Made by a program: the position numbers and the translations under genes | Part shown: piece by piece, positions 1-12,864 of the stretch | Layout: the number at the start of each line of letters is the position of its first letter | Numbering within the stretch: the first letter of the stretch is position 1 | The notes under the pieces: model-generated | What the model saw: only the letters and a program-made list of their open reading frames with translations | What the model was told of the DNA's origin: nothing | Database searches by the model: none | Source of the DNA: Sycobia sp. Sy_11 | Lineage: Eukaryota; Arthropoda; Insecta; Hymenoptera; Epichrysomallidae | Assembly (NCBI GenBank): GCA_018907035.1 | Contig: JACCIC010000291.1 | Span: 372,001 to 436,000 of the forward strand | Length of the DNA stretch: 64,000 bases | Direction of reading: 5' to 3'

Positions 1-1634
1 CAATTGAAGGGTTAAGTGTCTGTTGTAAAGAACAAAATATCATATTTTCGGATTGAGGCAGTGTTACGTCTTAGAAGCTTTGCAGGGCTCCCTTTAAACA
101 TAATTATTAGAGTTACCTCATTCAATCTCAGCCGAAACCGTCACTCAGATGTCGTGGCCTCTACTTGCAATAAACTTTTTCAAATTGTTTATTTAATTAC
201 GAGAACAAAAGATCATTCATACGTTACTGAAGTGCAGAAGAACATATAATAAATATTCCACAATAACTTTCCTCGAAATCGAGAACCGAATTTCATATTT
301 ATAATGCCAAGCTAGATTACAATACTTCAATAGGAAATGTATACATATTTTAATTAACTTTCAAATCATATCGTTCAAATAAATATAAATAATTAGCAAA
401 TAACCCTCTCATAGTATAATATTATAATAGTATATAAAGCAAAAAAACCTTTAATGAGTAAGTTGATGCAGGATCTTTTCGGTATCATAGACAAACAGAT
501 ATATGTGTTTATTATATAGAATGATTTGATATTGGTACATGATTGAGATATAAAGAATTTTAAAATCGTTTTTTAGCGCTATTATTTTATAAGTTTGTTT
601 TTTTAAAGCCATATGAATTGAAATACTTCAACTTAATATTTTCCTAGAATCGAGACAAACAGACAATCGAAGCTTATCCAACCAATTCATTCAAAACTGC
701 ATTTGAAATGCTTTAAAAACAGCATTAAAACTTGAATCAATATTATAATCTTTCGCTGTTAAATTATAATAATTCAAACAAGAAATTCTTTGAATTTTCG
801 AAACTAATACACTTTCTCACTTCAAATGTCTGATTAAATTATATTCTTAAATATAATTTCAAAGATACAAAAGCCATACATTATTTTTACGATTAAATCA
901 AAATGCTTAATGTCAATAAAACAATGTCGATATCTATTTCTTAAAAATTTTCAAGAAATAAATATCTTTATTATTAGACTGAATTTCCATCGATTTTTCA
1001 GCATAAAAATAAGTAATACTTTAATTTCTCCATTATTAACAAATATAGTTGCGAATACGTAATATCACGAATACGGCAGCATCATTTCTATGCGCCGCGA
1101 TTGGCTGATGAGCATTGACGTCTTTCGTAAAAAGTTACGAATTCTCTCAGCAATATCCAACACCAATGTTGTCCAGTCGAATAACCGCTTGCCTCTCTCT
1201 TCTTTTTCGATGAACAATAATGGGAGAGATCGGACGCGGGTCGGCATAAACTTGCAGCCATCAGCAGCCGTGTTCCCCTTCAGCCAGCGTCTATTCCCGT
1301 CCACCATCGATCTGAATTGCCTTCAGGTCTCCCCTACTGTCTTCGTATTGACCCCCGAGCATCCAACCGATAGTCAAAATAGCCTTGTGCCCAGTGACCG
1401 ATCGAAAAACAACCTACAACTATATTTTTAATCGCTCTTTTATCCCTGCATACAGTTTAATCCTGGTGCGCGCTTTTATTACCTCGAGCACACCCCCGCG
1501 CACAAGCGAATAAGCACAACGCAAATGAGCCCGTAAACCGACCGCGGCGTACAAATCGCTCTTGGCTCGCGTTTCGTCTCCCTGCTATCTATCTATCTAT
1601 CGATCTATCTATCTATCTATCTACTATTTATCTA

Positions 1635-1689
<55 letters not shown>

Positions 1690-2680
1690 GACAGTGGCAA
1701 TTAATGCGATTGCGGCGAATTGTCGCTGCCGCCTGCGCCGTCGCCGCCGTGCGGCAGTCTACCGTATATGCGATTACGTTACACCGAGGCCAAAGAACTG
1801 CTTACGCGGCCACGGATTAGGAGGGGCGAGGGGGGGAGGGTGGTGGCATCAGGGGATCTCCTGTTGCGCGTCGCCTCGTTCGCAGGACGAAACGCCACTC
1901 GTCTCCGGTGGCTCTCCGCGTCTGCGTCGTTGCGCTGCACGCGCTCGACTCAATTGCAATCCGTGGGAAATTGCGTTCGCTTCAATTGACTTTAGAATCC
2001 AGTTTATTTATGGATTTTCGACTAGAATGATTATTGTTTACAGACACACACTTACACACACATACAATCACACACATACACTTTAACTAAATTGAAGAAT
2101 AAGGAATTATTTTTAGTAACCAAGACATTATTTGGGTTCATAAAAAACTACTAATATGTTTTATCTGAAAATTACGTTACTAATCATCATAATATTAATC
2201 CACTAAATTCGAAGTAATTGCATAGTATCGAGAAAAGAAAAAAAAACAAATAAAGATCGACGTACGGACGTTATTAAAACCATCACAACACGAAAATAGC
2301 ACGAATACTTATATGACCGATTTAGACTTTTCACAGGTAATTCATTATAATACTACTTCAATTTTCCCTGCCCTTACCCCCGCCCCTATGCCCCCTACAC
2401 GATCCCCGGCTCCTCCTTTATGCCTACACACGTTTCTCTATTTTTTCTACGGTATTTTGAATTATTATTATATCCATTCAGTGAGAAATTAAAAAGATTT
2501 TGAGGATATCGTAGAAACCATACAGGTTGCCAGTATGAAGCATCTATGCGAAAGAATACCAAGCGCTATTTTTTTTTCTACGTTAGAATATTAATTTTAT
2601 TTTTATTGTAAAGATTACCCTAATTTATGAAGGGCACATAATGTAATAACTTAATTTAACACTATAACTGCATGATTATC
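1..2680. other. Intergenic sequence, no gene seen
   Basis: AT-rich non-coding sequence. Two GC-richer patches stand out: about 1075-1560 and about 1690-1990. Open frames there have no recognisable domain and overlap on both strands, as CpG-rich non-coding DNA tends to do. A (CTAT)n tract running into (TA)n lies between them. Confidence 0.5.
1585..1686. repeat. Compound (CTAT)n-(TA)n microsatellite
   Basis: Imperfect CTAT tetranucleotide repeats are followed by about 25 uninterrupted TA dinucleotides. The low-complexity open frame through it (runs of Ile-Tyr) is an artefact. Confidence 0.95.
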
Positions 2681-4272
2681 TCATACATTTGAATGAGGTA
2701 TGTGAGGAGGATTTTTGTATGTTATCGTATCACGAGTCGGATTTCCTGATAAGATACCCTGAATGAAAGGTATAAAAGATGACACTTTGGTGTATATACA
2801 GCCTACGTCCATATCGTTGCAATTGACAGAGTTCCTCGATACAATTCCAACAATTGTATCATTGATCACAAGCGGGCCTCCGCTATCACCCTGCAAAAGT
2901 GTATCGCATTAAAGGATATCTTATAAAAATTATGTGTAATATTTTTCGAATACCATCTGATACAGAATTCATTTTTTTTTCAAATTACCTGTCATATCGG
3001 GATTCTTGCATCTTTGAAAAAGCTTTTGCTCATTCAAAAATTTTTATATAACATTTTAACAAATATAAGAACTTATTATATATAATATATATAATAAGCA
3101 AGTCAATGGATTCAGGAAATAAAGTTATTGATCAAATTAGTGAAAGTCATTAAATTGGCCAAGTATAAAAATAAATATTTTTTAAAATCAAAGTTTTTGA
3201 AAAAATTTACATAATACGTCTTCCTTTTTCTATTATTCAATGATTCTTCTTTATAATAGAAAATTATCGTAATAAGAATCGATTTAATGAACATAATAAA
3301 CTTACCGTGCAAACACCCCAAAATTCACCCGGTACGCGGCATATCATTAAACCGCAAATCTGCTTGCCGATCTTTACCTCCGGCTGCTTTCTTTTACACG
3401 TGTCATCGTCGAGAACTTTAACAGTCGCAAATCGCAGATGGAAACCTGTACCACCGAGGACTCTGGTTTGCGTGCCGTCTATTGGTGACGTACCGACTTC
3501 CACCCAATTCCATCCGTATCCAGCTACTACGCCTGTTTCATTAACTACCAATTGATTGTAACGTGGTAATCTCAGTGCGGCCAAGACCGAATATCGGGAA
3601 ATACCTAGTCTGATTTTAAGCTATGGAAAAAGGGTAGATATTTTTATTGGTAGATATTATTTATCATTCGCGTGTGTTACGTTAATTATTTCACAGAGTT
3701 TGCAATAAAAGTGGCGTATACAATTTTTTAGCTATCGAATCGCGAGAATGACGGCGCCACAGAAATGGCGCGCATGTTAAAATAAATATTTGTACTTTAA
3801 AATGCTTTTGAGGTATGTTTACTTTTTCGCAAAAATTGAGCAAATTTTCAAATGCTTCCAGATTGTAAATTAAGACTACCAATAGAGAAAATTACTCTAC
3901 AAAATTTGTTTTTAAATGTTAAATTTGTTACAAAACTTAAGCATAATCTTACCTTTAATATAGCAATATCGTTCAAAAAATTAGTTCTATTATAATGAGT
4001 GGTATAAATAGAATCCACATCTGCGCGGATGCCAGTTTGAGTGTTGACATTGACCGTGTCGGCAACGATCGAAAACGAAAAATTTTTCAACTGATTTGAC
4101 AGATTTATAAAGCATTGGGCGGCGGATATTACGAATGAGTCTCTTATAATGCCACCTCCGCAAATTGAATAAAAAGTACGGGAACCATTTCTTCGGCCTT
4201 GTACTGAAACTTGGTACTTTACACTGTGCGGAATCGCGTCATAACCACCAATCATTTCTTGGGGACTTAAGC
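2681..4272 (-). CDS. Serine protease homologue (S1 fold, catalytic His replaced by Gln), 5' exon missing
   Basis: Three exons on the minus strand: 4272-3953, 3620-3306 and 2890-2681. All junctions have GT-AG signals and the reading frame is kept (introns of 332 and 415 bases, both phase 0). The product is a chymotrypsin-like domain. It has an N-terminus-like IGGYDA, the CGGG/AAQC disulphide pair around residue 58, NDIAILK with the catalytic Asp at the end of the first exon, VVAGYGWN, and GVCTGDSGGPL with the catalytic Ser. The His of the usual AAHC motif is Gln (codon CAA), so proteolysis is not expected. The residue at position 189 is Gly rather than the Asp of trypsins. The first exon opens at an AG after a pyrimidine-rich stretch and has no ATG, so a signal-peptide exon must lie further upstream; none was found in 4300-5100. 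No clip domain is visible. Such homologues act as cofactors or binding proteins in insect haemolymph, which is inference here. Confidence 0.85.
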
Positions 4273-5102
4273 CTATGATCAAAGTACACAAAGAAAAGTC
4301 AGATATTGATGCAATAGCTCAATATATATTATTATATTTAATTATTAAAGAAGCATGTTAAAAAAAAACAGAAAAATATTGCTGAGGACAGCAACTATTA
4401 ATTTCGTAATAAAATCTTATATTTGAACAAACATACAAAATATCCTGCTTATTTATTATAAATTTTCATATTTAGTGAACTTTTATGACAATTCTATCAT
4501 AAATAAATAATTATAAAAGGTTTTAATATTTTACTATCTCTTTTTTAATTCGCTTGCATGGTGTAAAACATTTATATGATTTAAATTTAATTACCCGATT
4601 AAGATACATCCTATTTACTTATTCATCAAAAGTTTGAAATATACTACCTTAATTGACTTCGCATTCTTACTTATGGCATTACTAAATACAAACGTTCTTT
4701 TTCAAATTAAATGTAGAAAATTACGACACTACTTTGTGAACAATAAGAATATATATATATTCATATATTCTGTAGCTGATTTGCTTATTCGGATCTTATT
4801 CGGATTCTAACCTTTCATAAATATTTCTTACAAATCTTATCTGCACTTCATTTTATAATTTTTATATTACTAACTGCTATGTCCATTAACATATTCATTT
4901 TGATTTCAAACATTTCAAGATGCGCAACCAAGTTCTTACTGTTTGTCCATAGTCCCATAGCTTCAGCAGTGGGAGTTAGTCGATTTTGACATATACACTA
5001 TTTCATAAACGAATCTTAGACACAATGTAAACAAACCACTTTGATATAATATAATTTGATTTTTTGCATTATACTGTATGCTGGTGTGAAATGTTTGATT
5101 TT
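4273..5102. other. Upstream region of the serine protease homologue
   Basis: AT-rich. The missing signal-peptide exon of the protease homologue should lie here or beyond. Minus-strand ATGs followed by GTAAG-like donors were checked and none encodes a hydrophobic leader. Nothing else is seen. Confidence 0.35.
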
Positions 5103-5765
5103 ATGTCAAATAATCGCCATATCCAAGAAGTGATGGTTTTTCTCTTTGACTCGAAGAAATTAGTGGCTGAGCCGCATCAAGAGCTGCAAAAAATTTTACC
5201 GAGATGATACTCTAAGCGAAATCACGTAGCGTGATTAGTTCCCTCACTGCAAAAACGATCATTTAGGCGTTGTTGATCCTTTGTGTAACGAAAGGCCATC
5301 AACCCCCGCAGTCGCTGATTTGGAGGCATTGTTTATTATGAGCTGTTGAAACAAAACGAAACCATCACTGGAGAACGGTATCGAACTCAATTCCTGCAAT
5401 TGAATCGAGCGCTGAGCGAATAACGGATGGAATACAGACGAAAGCGCGAAAAAGTGATTCCACTGTATGACAACGCGCGTCCTCACATTGCCAAACCCGT
5501 TAAAACTTACTTGGAACCGCTCCAGTGGAAGGTCCTACCCCACTCGTCGTATTCTTCTCCAGATATTCCGCAGTTCGATTATTTCTCGTTCCTTGCGATG
5601 TCACATGGTATGGCTAATCATCAATTCCGCACATATGAAGTCATAAAAAAAATGTCTTGATTTGTGAATAGTCTCAAAAATAGAATACCTCTACCGTCAA
5701 GGCATTCGAACTCTGCCGGAATGATGGAAAAAAGGGTAGCTAGCAATAGGCTATACTTCGAATAA
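5103..5765 (+). mobile_element. mariner-family transposase remnant
   Basis: The transposase starts at ATG 5103 (MSNNRHIQEVMVFLFDSKK), and the start of the helix-turn-helix half follows in frame fragments to about 5260. It then jumps to the C-terminal third from about 5320 (ETITGERYRTQF). The region with DNARPHIAKPVKTYLE, the second catalytic-Asp motif of mariner transposases, is open from 5427. The usual YSPD motif reads YSSPDIPQFDY. The C-terminus ends as RLYFE at the TAA of 5763-5765. In-frame stops (5216, before 5427 and at 5658), frameshifts and a large central deletion make it non-functional. Terminal inverted repeats were not recognised. This is an old insertion between the protease homologue and the lectins. 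Confidence 0.9.
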
Positions 5766-6040
5766 TTCATATGTAAATATGTTTTCATAAATATATATTC
5801 ATAAACAAATACCGAGAACTTAGTTGCGCACCTAATTATATAACATTTCGTTCTCATGTTTATCATTATGGTCAGATTATCAGTTTCAACACTAGGCATT
5901 AGCTTGATTTATGTACAGTACACTTATTTTTTCCATGTAATTCTTTGTTTATACAAAATTCTGTTTAACACTTATATCTCGTCTACTAAATTCTATTAGT
6001 TATATAATAAACCGTGTATCTTTTAGATTACTTACTATAA

Positions 6041-6416
6041 TTAATAAATTTTTTTATCGGTCTTACAGTCTTTATAGTATAATATATTTGCTAAAATAAT
6101 GACAGTCAGACTGTCCTTGTTTATGTTCAGCACTGTAAAATCAGAAATAAAACTTATTACTACAATAAATAAAAATAAAAATAAAAATAAAATAAAATTA
6201 ATAATTATATCAATTTTAAATTTAAATAAACTTAAACAAATATATTTAAATAAAAATTAATAAAAATAAAATAGAAAATAAAATAAAATAAAAATAATAA
6301 AAGCAATATTCTATGTTAGTAAAGGACAACCTGACTGCCCCCACCACCTTAAATTTCGAATCTCCTTGATGTCCGATGTTTCGAACCGCTACGGTTCAAC
6401 CTCAGGAACTAAATTC
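6041..6416 (+). mobile_element. Inverted-repeat element family 1, copy a
   Basis: Begins with TTTTTATCGGTCTTACAGTC and a downstream TATAATATATT. It contains an A-rich (AAAAT)n stretch and ends with CCTCAGGAACTAAATTC. The same order of segments, reversed, is found at 52335-52701, and the first part again at 14150-14276. The far terminal repeat is not visible here. No coding capacity; probably a non-autonomous DNA transposon. Confidence 0.6.
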
Positions 6417-6508
6417 ATTAATTCTAATTTAAATTTACTAATTTAATTTACTAATTAATTCTAAACTTTTAATTCTAATTCACTTACTAAAAATCGATAT
6501 TTTTAAAA

Positions 6509-6517
6509 TCTCTCTCG

Positions 6518-6564
<47 letters not shown>

Positions 6565-6595
6565 CTCTCACTCTCTCTCACACACACACACATAC
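6509..6595. repeat. (CT)n-(CA)n microsatellite
   Basis: About 30 CT dinucleotides with few interruptions, passing into a short CA run. Confidence 0.95.
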
Positions 6596-6984
6596 AATAA
6601 AAGAAATTATCCTAAATTATCCTACTCCCATATTCTTAGTTTTGAAATGCCTTGTACATTATTATTATTATAATCCAGATTTTATTTACTTTTCATTTAT
6701 ATACTTTATTATATTTTTACTTATCAATCTATAACACATATTGTACATTCCATGGAAACCTATTATCTCTAGATATCTGTCACTCATATCTAAGCATATA
6801 CATTGATGATCTATAAGCATCGATATGACTAACTTTAATCTAATTAAAGTTTATTTGAAAATTCAAAATACAAGCAGTTAAGAATAGTTTAAGATTCCAC
6901 CAGCTATGTGTTACAAACTTTAATGTCACCTTCACAATTTTATTATATGTAGATTAGAAACATAAAAGTCTGCAATAACCCAAT

Positions 6985-7175
6985 CACTAAAACGAAGGAC
7001 TAGTAATTTAATGTTGAGAGTTCAAAGTTGCGGACTCAGTCAATTAAAACAAGCATCGTTGTAAAAATTTACATGTGCTTTACTTCTAAGCGCATCCAAA
7101 ACCTCAATCGCAAATTTCAACGACTATTTTAAAAGCACAAATATAACAGCGTTAAATAATAAAAAAAAATAAAGA
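6985..7175 (+). mobile_element. SINE-like repeat, copy a
   Basis: Shares the core ACAAGCA.CG.TGTAAAA.TTTACATGTGCTTT with 40835-41015, and like that copy it ends in an A-rich tail. The second copy also carries GGTTCGATCC, which fits a Pol III B box; here the equivalent is degenerate. A tRNA-derived SINE is the best guess, with only two copies seen. Confidence 0.4.
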
Positions 7176-7440
7176 TCAGAAACATAGGTTCAATTCTTCA
7201 AAATGGCCAAGATAATGGCTGGACATTCGGATAAAGGAGAATCTGAAGGTTATAGCCGAATGTAAAATTTCATACCCGAACGATTTCCGGAGTCATAAAT
7301 TGAGGTTTCTATTTAAGATTGTAAAAGTGAGGATCAAATCCAATATTATCTCCCGACAGCTGCAGAAAATCATAAACCATTAGTATTTTCATTTTTCTCC
7401 TAAATCTCGAATTTTACGCCGTATCAATACTCTTAGATTA

Positions 7441-7442
<2 letters not shown>

Positions 7443-7503
<61 letters not shown>
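7443..7503. repeat. (TA)n microsatellite
   Basis: About 30 uninterrupted TA dinucleotides. Confidence 0.95.
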
Positions 7504-7508
<5 letters not shown>

Positions 7509-10382
7509 AATATTATCTATTATCAAAAAATTTACTTATAATAATGGACCGTTTTAAAACAGTACTTATACTTACCATACGAAAAAGATTGTATAGTTAA
7601 AATTATGAAGAATAGTAAGACAGAGTCATAAATAGTCATCTTACAATTCACGGTATTAATATGAATTGTTAATAAGTAAAAAAAAAAACTCGTAATATTG
7701 TTCCCAATAATTATTCGCGACTTTGATTAGACTATATTACTTGTATCATAAATTGAAGTATTTATATCACTGTATAAATTTATCTTTTACATAATTGCTA
7801 TTTACTTATTAAAAATCTAAGAAGATTTGCCAAGATATTTGTGATTGATTTTTGATATATGTATATGTATTCATGTATAAATGAACACTCTATTTCTACA
7901 CTATATTTTATATTTTGTAGTTTCAAGTGTTCAACAAACGTTTGCTGATACTCTGTTATTAACATAGTCTTATATTTATTACAGCATCCGGAATTTTATT
8001 TTAAAATATTATTCTGAAATAATTTATTCTTGATTAAACTTGATTGAGAAAATATTATAAAGAACAATTATTAACTCTAATTTTAACATATTATCTATAT
8101 GATTCATGTACAAACGAGCCTTTAATTAGTGGTCTAACATTCAGCATTAGATATGCAGCAATAGATAAAAGATTTTTCGAAATAAATGAAATTTTGCACA
8201 TTATGTAGAAAGTACAGAATGTTATAGATATTCGTTGCTTATTTTATATAAATTATCGCATTAATTATTCGTTTTGAAGATAATATATATTACTATCACT
8301 TCAAATAAACATTGCCCGCTGATCACAATAGAGAAATTTATCATTACAGGCAAGTCTAAGAAAAACTTGAATTTAAGTGAATGTTTCAATTTTTTGTTGT
8401 ATTCAATGTTTACGAATGTTGTAAGCAATGAACAACGTCATTTTAAACGAAAGTTTTTACATAGTGTGTTAAAAATATAGAAATTTCGGAATATTTTTGT
8501 ATTATTAGCTTGTTAAAAAAGAGATTTGTACACCTATCGAATGGATTGAAATTCTATCATAAAACGTTAGAAATATTTTTTTCAATTGTATTTTCATCCT
8601 AAAACGATTTCCAAACTTAACTGTCATTGGTAACAATATCAAGAACTTTGAATAGAAATTTATACTAAAATTTAATCAGATAGATTTTAAATCTAAATTT
8701 AGATAACACAAGCCTAATAGTGACTATAAGATTATCTTGGCAAAATATACATTTGAGTATTTAAATATACCCAGACAACTATGAGGTACGAACGCCACTT
8801 TAAGGTAAAGGTAGGTATTTCAATTTATTAGAAAAAATACTAAATCATCATTAAAATTGGCATATTTTCTGTAAATATAAAGTAGTAATTAGCTTCCTTG
8901 ATAAAACTTATCGACGCCCCATATTTACATTATCGATACTTGCTAACTTAAGTAGATAAAATGTGCATAAATTCAAAAAATATGTCAACAAAATAAAAAA
9001 TGACCAATATTTCTTCTATGAGATTATATTATCCTTCATTTTTAATATAATCGTACTTTGATTTAAAAAATGTTCTTGTATGCAAAAAAGAAGCAGACAT
9101 TATATAGTTTAATTCTCTTCGAAAATTCAATATTGCTGCAGGGATGCACGAACAGAATGTTTAATTGTGCAATAACTGACAGATTTAGTTGCATATTTAT
9201 AATTTCCAATTGCCTAGGCTCTGGATCGAAATTTGATGAGATAGATTGAGATAGGAGCGAAGACGCAGAAGCGGAAATTGCAGGATATGAACCAAGGAAG
9301 ACGAAGCAATGGAGAATAAATGGAGGCACAAAAAACTAAAGACATGATGGAGGAGGAACGACGGAATACATAAAATTGAAGATATAGAGCTGACTCACGA
9401 GAGAAACGAGCTCAGAAGCGCAGGCATAAAAATCTTGAAAGGTGGTCCCATCGAAGAGAGTTATGTAAGTACATCAAAAAAAAAAAAAAAATCGAAGAAA
9501 TGGACAGATCCAAACTTGAAGAGTAGGAAGAGCAAAAATAGAAAGTGATAGATAAGATAAAGGTTATCTTAAAGTAAAAGGAGCAAAGTAATAATAAGTA
9601 AGAAGATTTATGTAGTAAATAACGGCAACATAGATTTAATGTGAATTTAAAATAGAGCAGAAACGCCAGATTATTTTACATTATATCCACCAGATTATAT
9701 TACACGGATAATAATAAATGTATAAAAAGATGTGATATTCTGTATCTGACATAACTAAGCATACGAAACAATATTAAAATGTTAATATGTTTTAAAGAAA
9801 AACTTCATGATTAGCCTACATCTAAAATATGATAAATTGATACTTTAAAATACACATTAGCATATTTATATATACGATAATATTATAAGTCTAAAACAGA
9901 AAATTTTTCAAAAATAGGATTAACTAAGGATTAAATGAAAAGTAGAATTAAATGCATGCTCGAGTTACTTCATAAAAAAAGGTTATAAGTCGGAAAAACA
10001 CTAAAGTCTGTGTCTATGGTACAGATTTAAGAATACCATAATAATAATAATACTAGATATGTAGAAATTAAATTAATTAAGGAATTCATAAATAAAATAT
10101 TGAAGTTTTAGTTAAAATCAGTATATCTATTGAACTGGAAAATCTAAATATGTTGAAATTAAATATAATTATATAAAAATTAATATATAAAAATTAAATT
10201 CTATCGAAAATTCTAGTCTATACTTAAATACATAGATATTACACAGGTCATTACATGGCTCAACATGGATACTAGTTGTAATCGAGCCTTAATTTTAACA
10301 ACGATTGACGATGTATTTTCGATAGTCAACGATAAAAATAAAAACACGATAGCAGATTACAATAACAGGATTCCCTTTGCAG

Positions 10383-10383
<1 letters not shown>

Positions 10384-10431
<48 letters not shown>
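10384..10431. repeat. (TA)n microsatellite
   Basis: About 24 uninterrupted TA dinucleotides. Confidence 0.95.
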
Positions 10432-10432
<1 letters not shown>

Positions 10433-12369
10433 GTTACAGCAAACGTCCAATTTTCGCCCTACCAAAGCACGTCATTCGCGTGCTTCGTTGACAATTCATT
10501 CGTTACGCCCGCATGATACGAACCATTCCCAATTCGCTTTGTACAGACCAAATATTGACGACGACAAAAAATCAGCGAAAAATAAGAAAACAAAAGAATG
10601 CAAAAGCTCTTTAATTTTTAATAAACACCATCGGGCGTATACGGAATTATTCCGATTCGCCGGCTTCTCGAAAGAGGACCGCGGACTCGGGCAAATATTA
10701 CAGATGGTATTGACAGGAGTGAGGCCCGCGTACGTGCGCCGGATGAATACTGATGCATTTAAATTGGGCGCCCGCCCCACGGATGGCACATCGGCCCATT
10801 GGGACAAAATCCGGCAAGCCCACGCGCGCGCGTGTGCAGAGAATTTGCGTAATCCAACTCGACCAACCTCTTGCCGCCTTAGTGATTTCGTGCTGCATAT
10901 ATATATATATACGGGTGGGAGTTTTGGAACATGACCATATATATAGTACATGTGTACATTGCACTTTGTGCAGCGATCGAGAGCGCGGTCCGTATTGTAT
11001 CCACGAATGAGAGGATTTGACGTCACTTTATTAACGATAATTAATGTAATTATTCGCGTTTCTAACGAGATCGTTCACTTGGAATTTTCTTTTCTATGTA
11101 AATTTATCGATATTACATCCATACAGCTAATTATTTGAGACTTGTAGTAGTAAAAGGTTGGCCTATGCCCTATGATTTTATTACTGACATCAATCAGTTT
11201 GTAATGAAATTATTGGTAACGCCATGTGCATGCATTATTTATACTGTGATCATTTATTTCTGCAATTTTTTTCTCCATTCTGAAATAATGAATTCTAAAT
11301 TTATCAATGAAATTCTATAAAGATCAATAAGCATTGACTGGGTGTATTTGAAAGACTTAAAAAATCAATTGAAAATTGCTATAAATAAGTTTAATTCTTT
11401 ATTCATGCGTTATATAATCGAAAGATTTATGTGAACAATGAATATCTTCTCTGTCCTAATAATTTATTAGAGGTGCGATTTAAATACAATTTTTTTTAAG
11501 AAAATTTACTATAATTTATTATAGATTATTTTTAACATATTTTCAATAAAACCTACAGTATATTGCTTATAATCATGAAAGTCAGAAGCAGATTTTGGAT
11601 TTTAGATTTTCCAGACAAAAATTTTACTGTTTACTGGAAAATTAACAGATAGAAAACCGTGAAATTCAAATGAAACTGATTATAGTAAATGAAAAATAGT
11701 AATAAGTGTATTAATTCATAAATGCAATTTAGGTACAATGAAATAAAGTTAAAAGTAATTAAAATAAATTAAACTGATATGTAAAGTATATAAAATTCTA
11801 TCCAATTTTCATATTGATCCAACTATTTTGAGGCGGAATTCAAAATCTAAATACTTAATATATATATATATAATGAAATTCTTTTTATGTCGATGGTGTT
11901 TATTGAAAAGACGACGGAGCCACCTTAAACTTGTGCTTGTCATCATTAACAGTATTTTCAATGCCTCTGCAATTCTGAAATTCTAATGGGAAACTAATTT
12001 TTCAGTTCCAAAAAGTTCAATCGCTGTTACTTTTGATGTTACTCGATGATGTACAAAATAGCTGTCCTACAATACATTATTTCGAATTTGTGGATTTTCA
12101 CTGAAAAATATAAAATATCATTAATAAATATTTAATTTTAAATAAAAAATAGTAACTTAAAAAGTCTTGCTTTTGAATTAAGCAATAAATAGTTTTTAAA
12201 CATTCTAAATTGATTTAGTAACTTTATCATTTTTTATAGTAAAATTTAATACGCCTGTTGAAGAAAATTTCTTTATAATAGTTTTAATTAGTTTTAATAC
12301 TAGAATCTACTACTCCTATAGTAAGTAAAATTACATTGGAAAAACATTTTCCAATTTCAATGAAAATGT

Positions 12370-12422
12370 ATGTGTGTGTGCGTGTGTGTGCGTGTGTGTG
12401 CGTGTGTGTGTGTATGTGTGTA
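12370..12422. repeat. (GT)n microsatellite
   Basis: GT dinucleotides with regularly spaced GC interruptions every eight bases. Confidence 0.9.
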
Positions 12423-12713
12423 CACCACACCTTACCTCACATATTATCTTCATTATCTGTGATCCCTAATTGACCCTCTACCTGATTGACGGTATTCGCA
12501 ATGCGCCATCCCTCGTCTGTTGCGACATGTCGCTATACTCGTACTGTTGTACAGCATGGTCCCCATATATTATAAATACGTTGACGTGATTATCACGATC
12601 ACAGCGCCTTATACACGATCTTGTTATCCCAGTATTCTCATATTTTGCATGTACTTCAGTATTTCTCCATAAATAACACCAATCATTCATTATACTCAGA
12701 GTAATGATCTATC

Positions 12714-12719
12714 TTTATT
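12714..12719 (-). terminator. Candidate polyadenylation signal of lectin A
   Basis: AATAAA on the minus strand, about 145 bases beyond the lectin A stop codon. Spacing is reasonable for a 3' UTR. Such hexamers are common in AT-rich DNA. Confidence 0.4.
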
Positions 12720-12864
12720 TAATCTTGTCAATGTTTTAAGAATATTTCGTAAAATTCTAAACTTTGATAAATTCCAATTATCGATTGCATATGGTGAAAG
12801 ATTATGATAGTTAACAAAAATCTTATATTGATAAGTTCTACAATGGTGAATTTGTTAACTAAAA

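Larger units (their letters stand above)
7180..12700. other. AT-rich region without a convincing gene
   Basis: Holds (TA)n tracts at 7443-7503 and 10384-10431, a (GT)n tract at 12370-12422 and a GC-richer patch at 10500-10900. Open frames across these are short or low-complexity. A lysine-rich open segment near 9340-9550 is reported separately. No protein family was recognised. Confidence 0.5.

Noticed and set aside
5621..5899. Minus-strand frame with a signal-peptide-like segment, considered as the missing first exon of the protease homologue
   Set aside because: It overlaps the C-terminal part of the mariner transposase on the other strand and has no suitable splice donor.
10377..10934. 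Long plus-strand frame beginning with repeated Ile-Tyr
   Set aside because: The start is the (TA)n microsatellite; the rest has no motif and overlaps equally long frames on both strands.
12478..12690. 70-codon minus-strand frame downstream of lectin A
   Set aside because: Has a real ATG but no motif, no splice signal and no resemblance to the lectins; kept only as a note.
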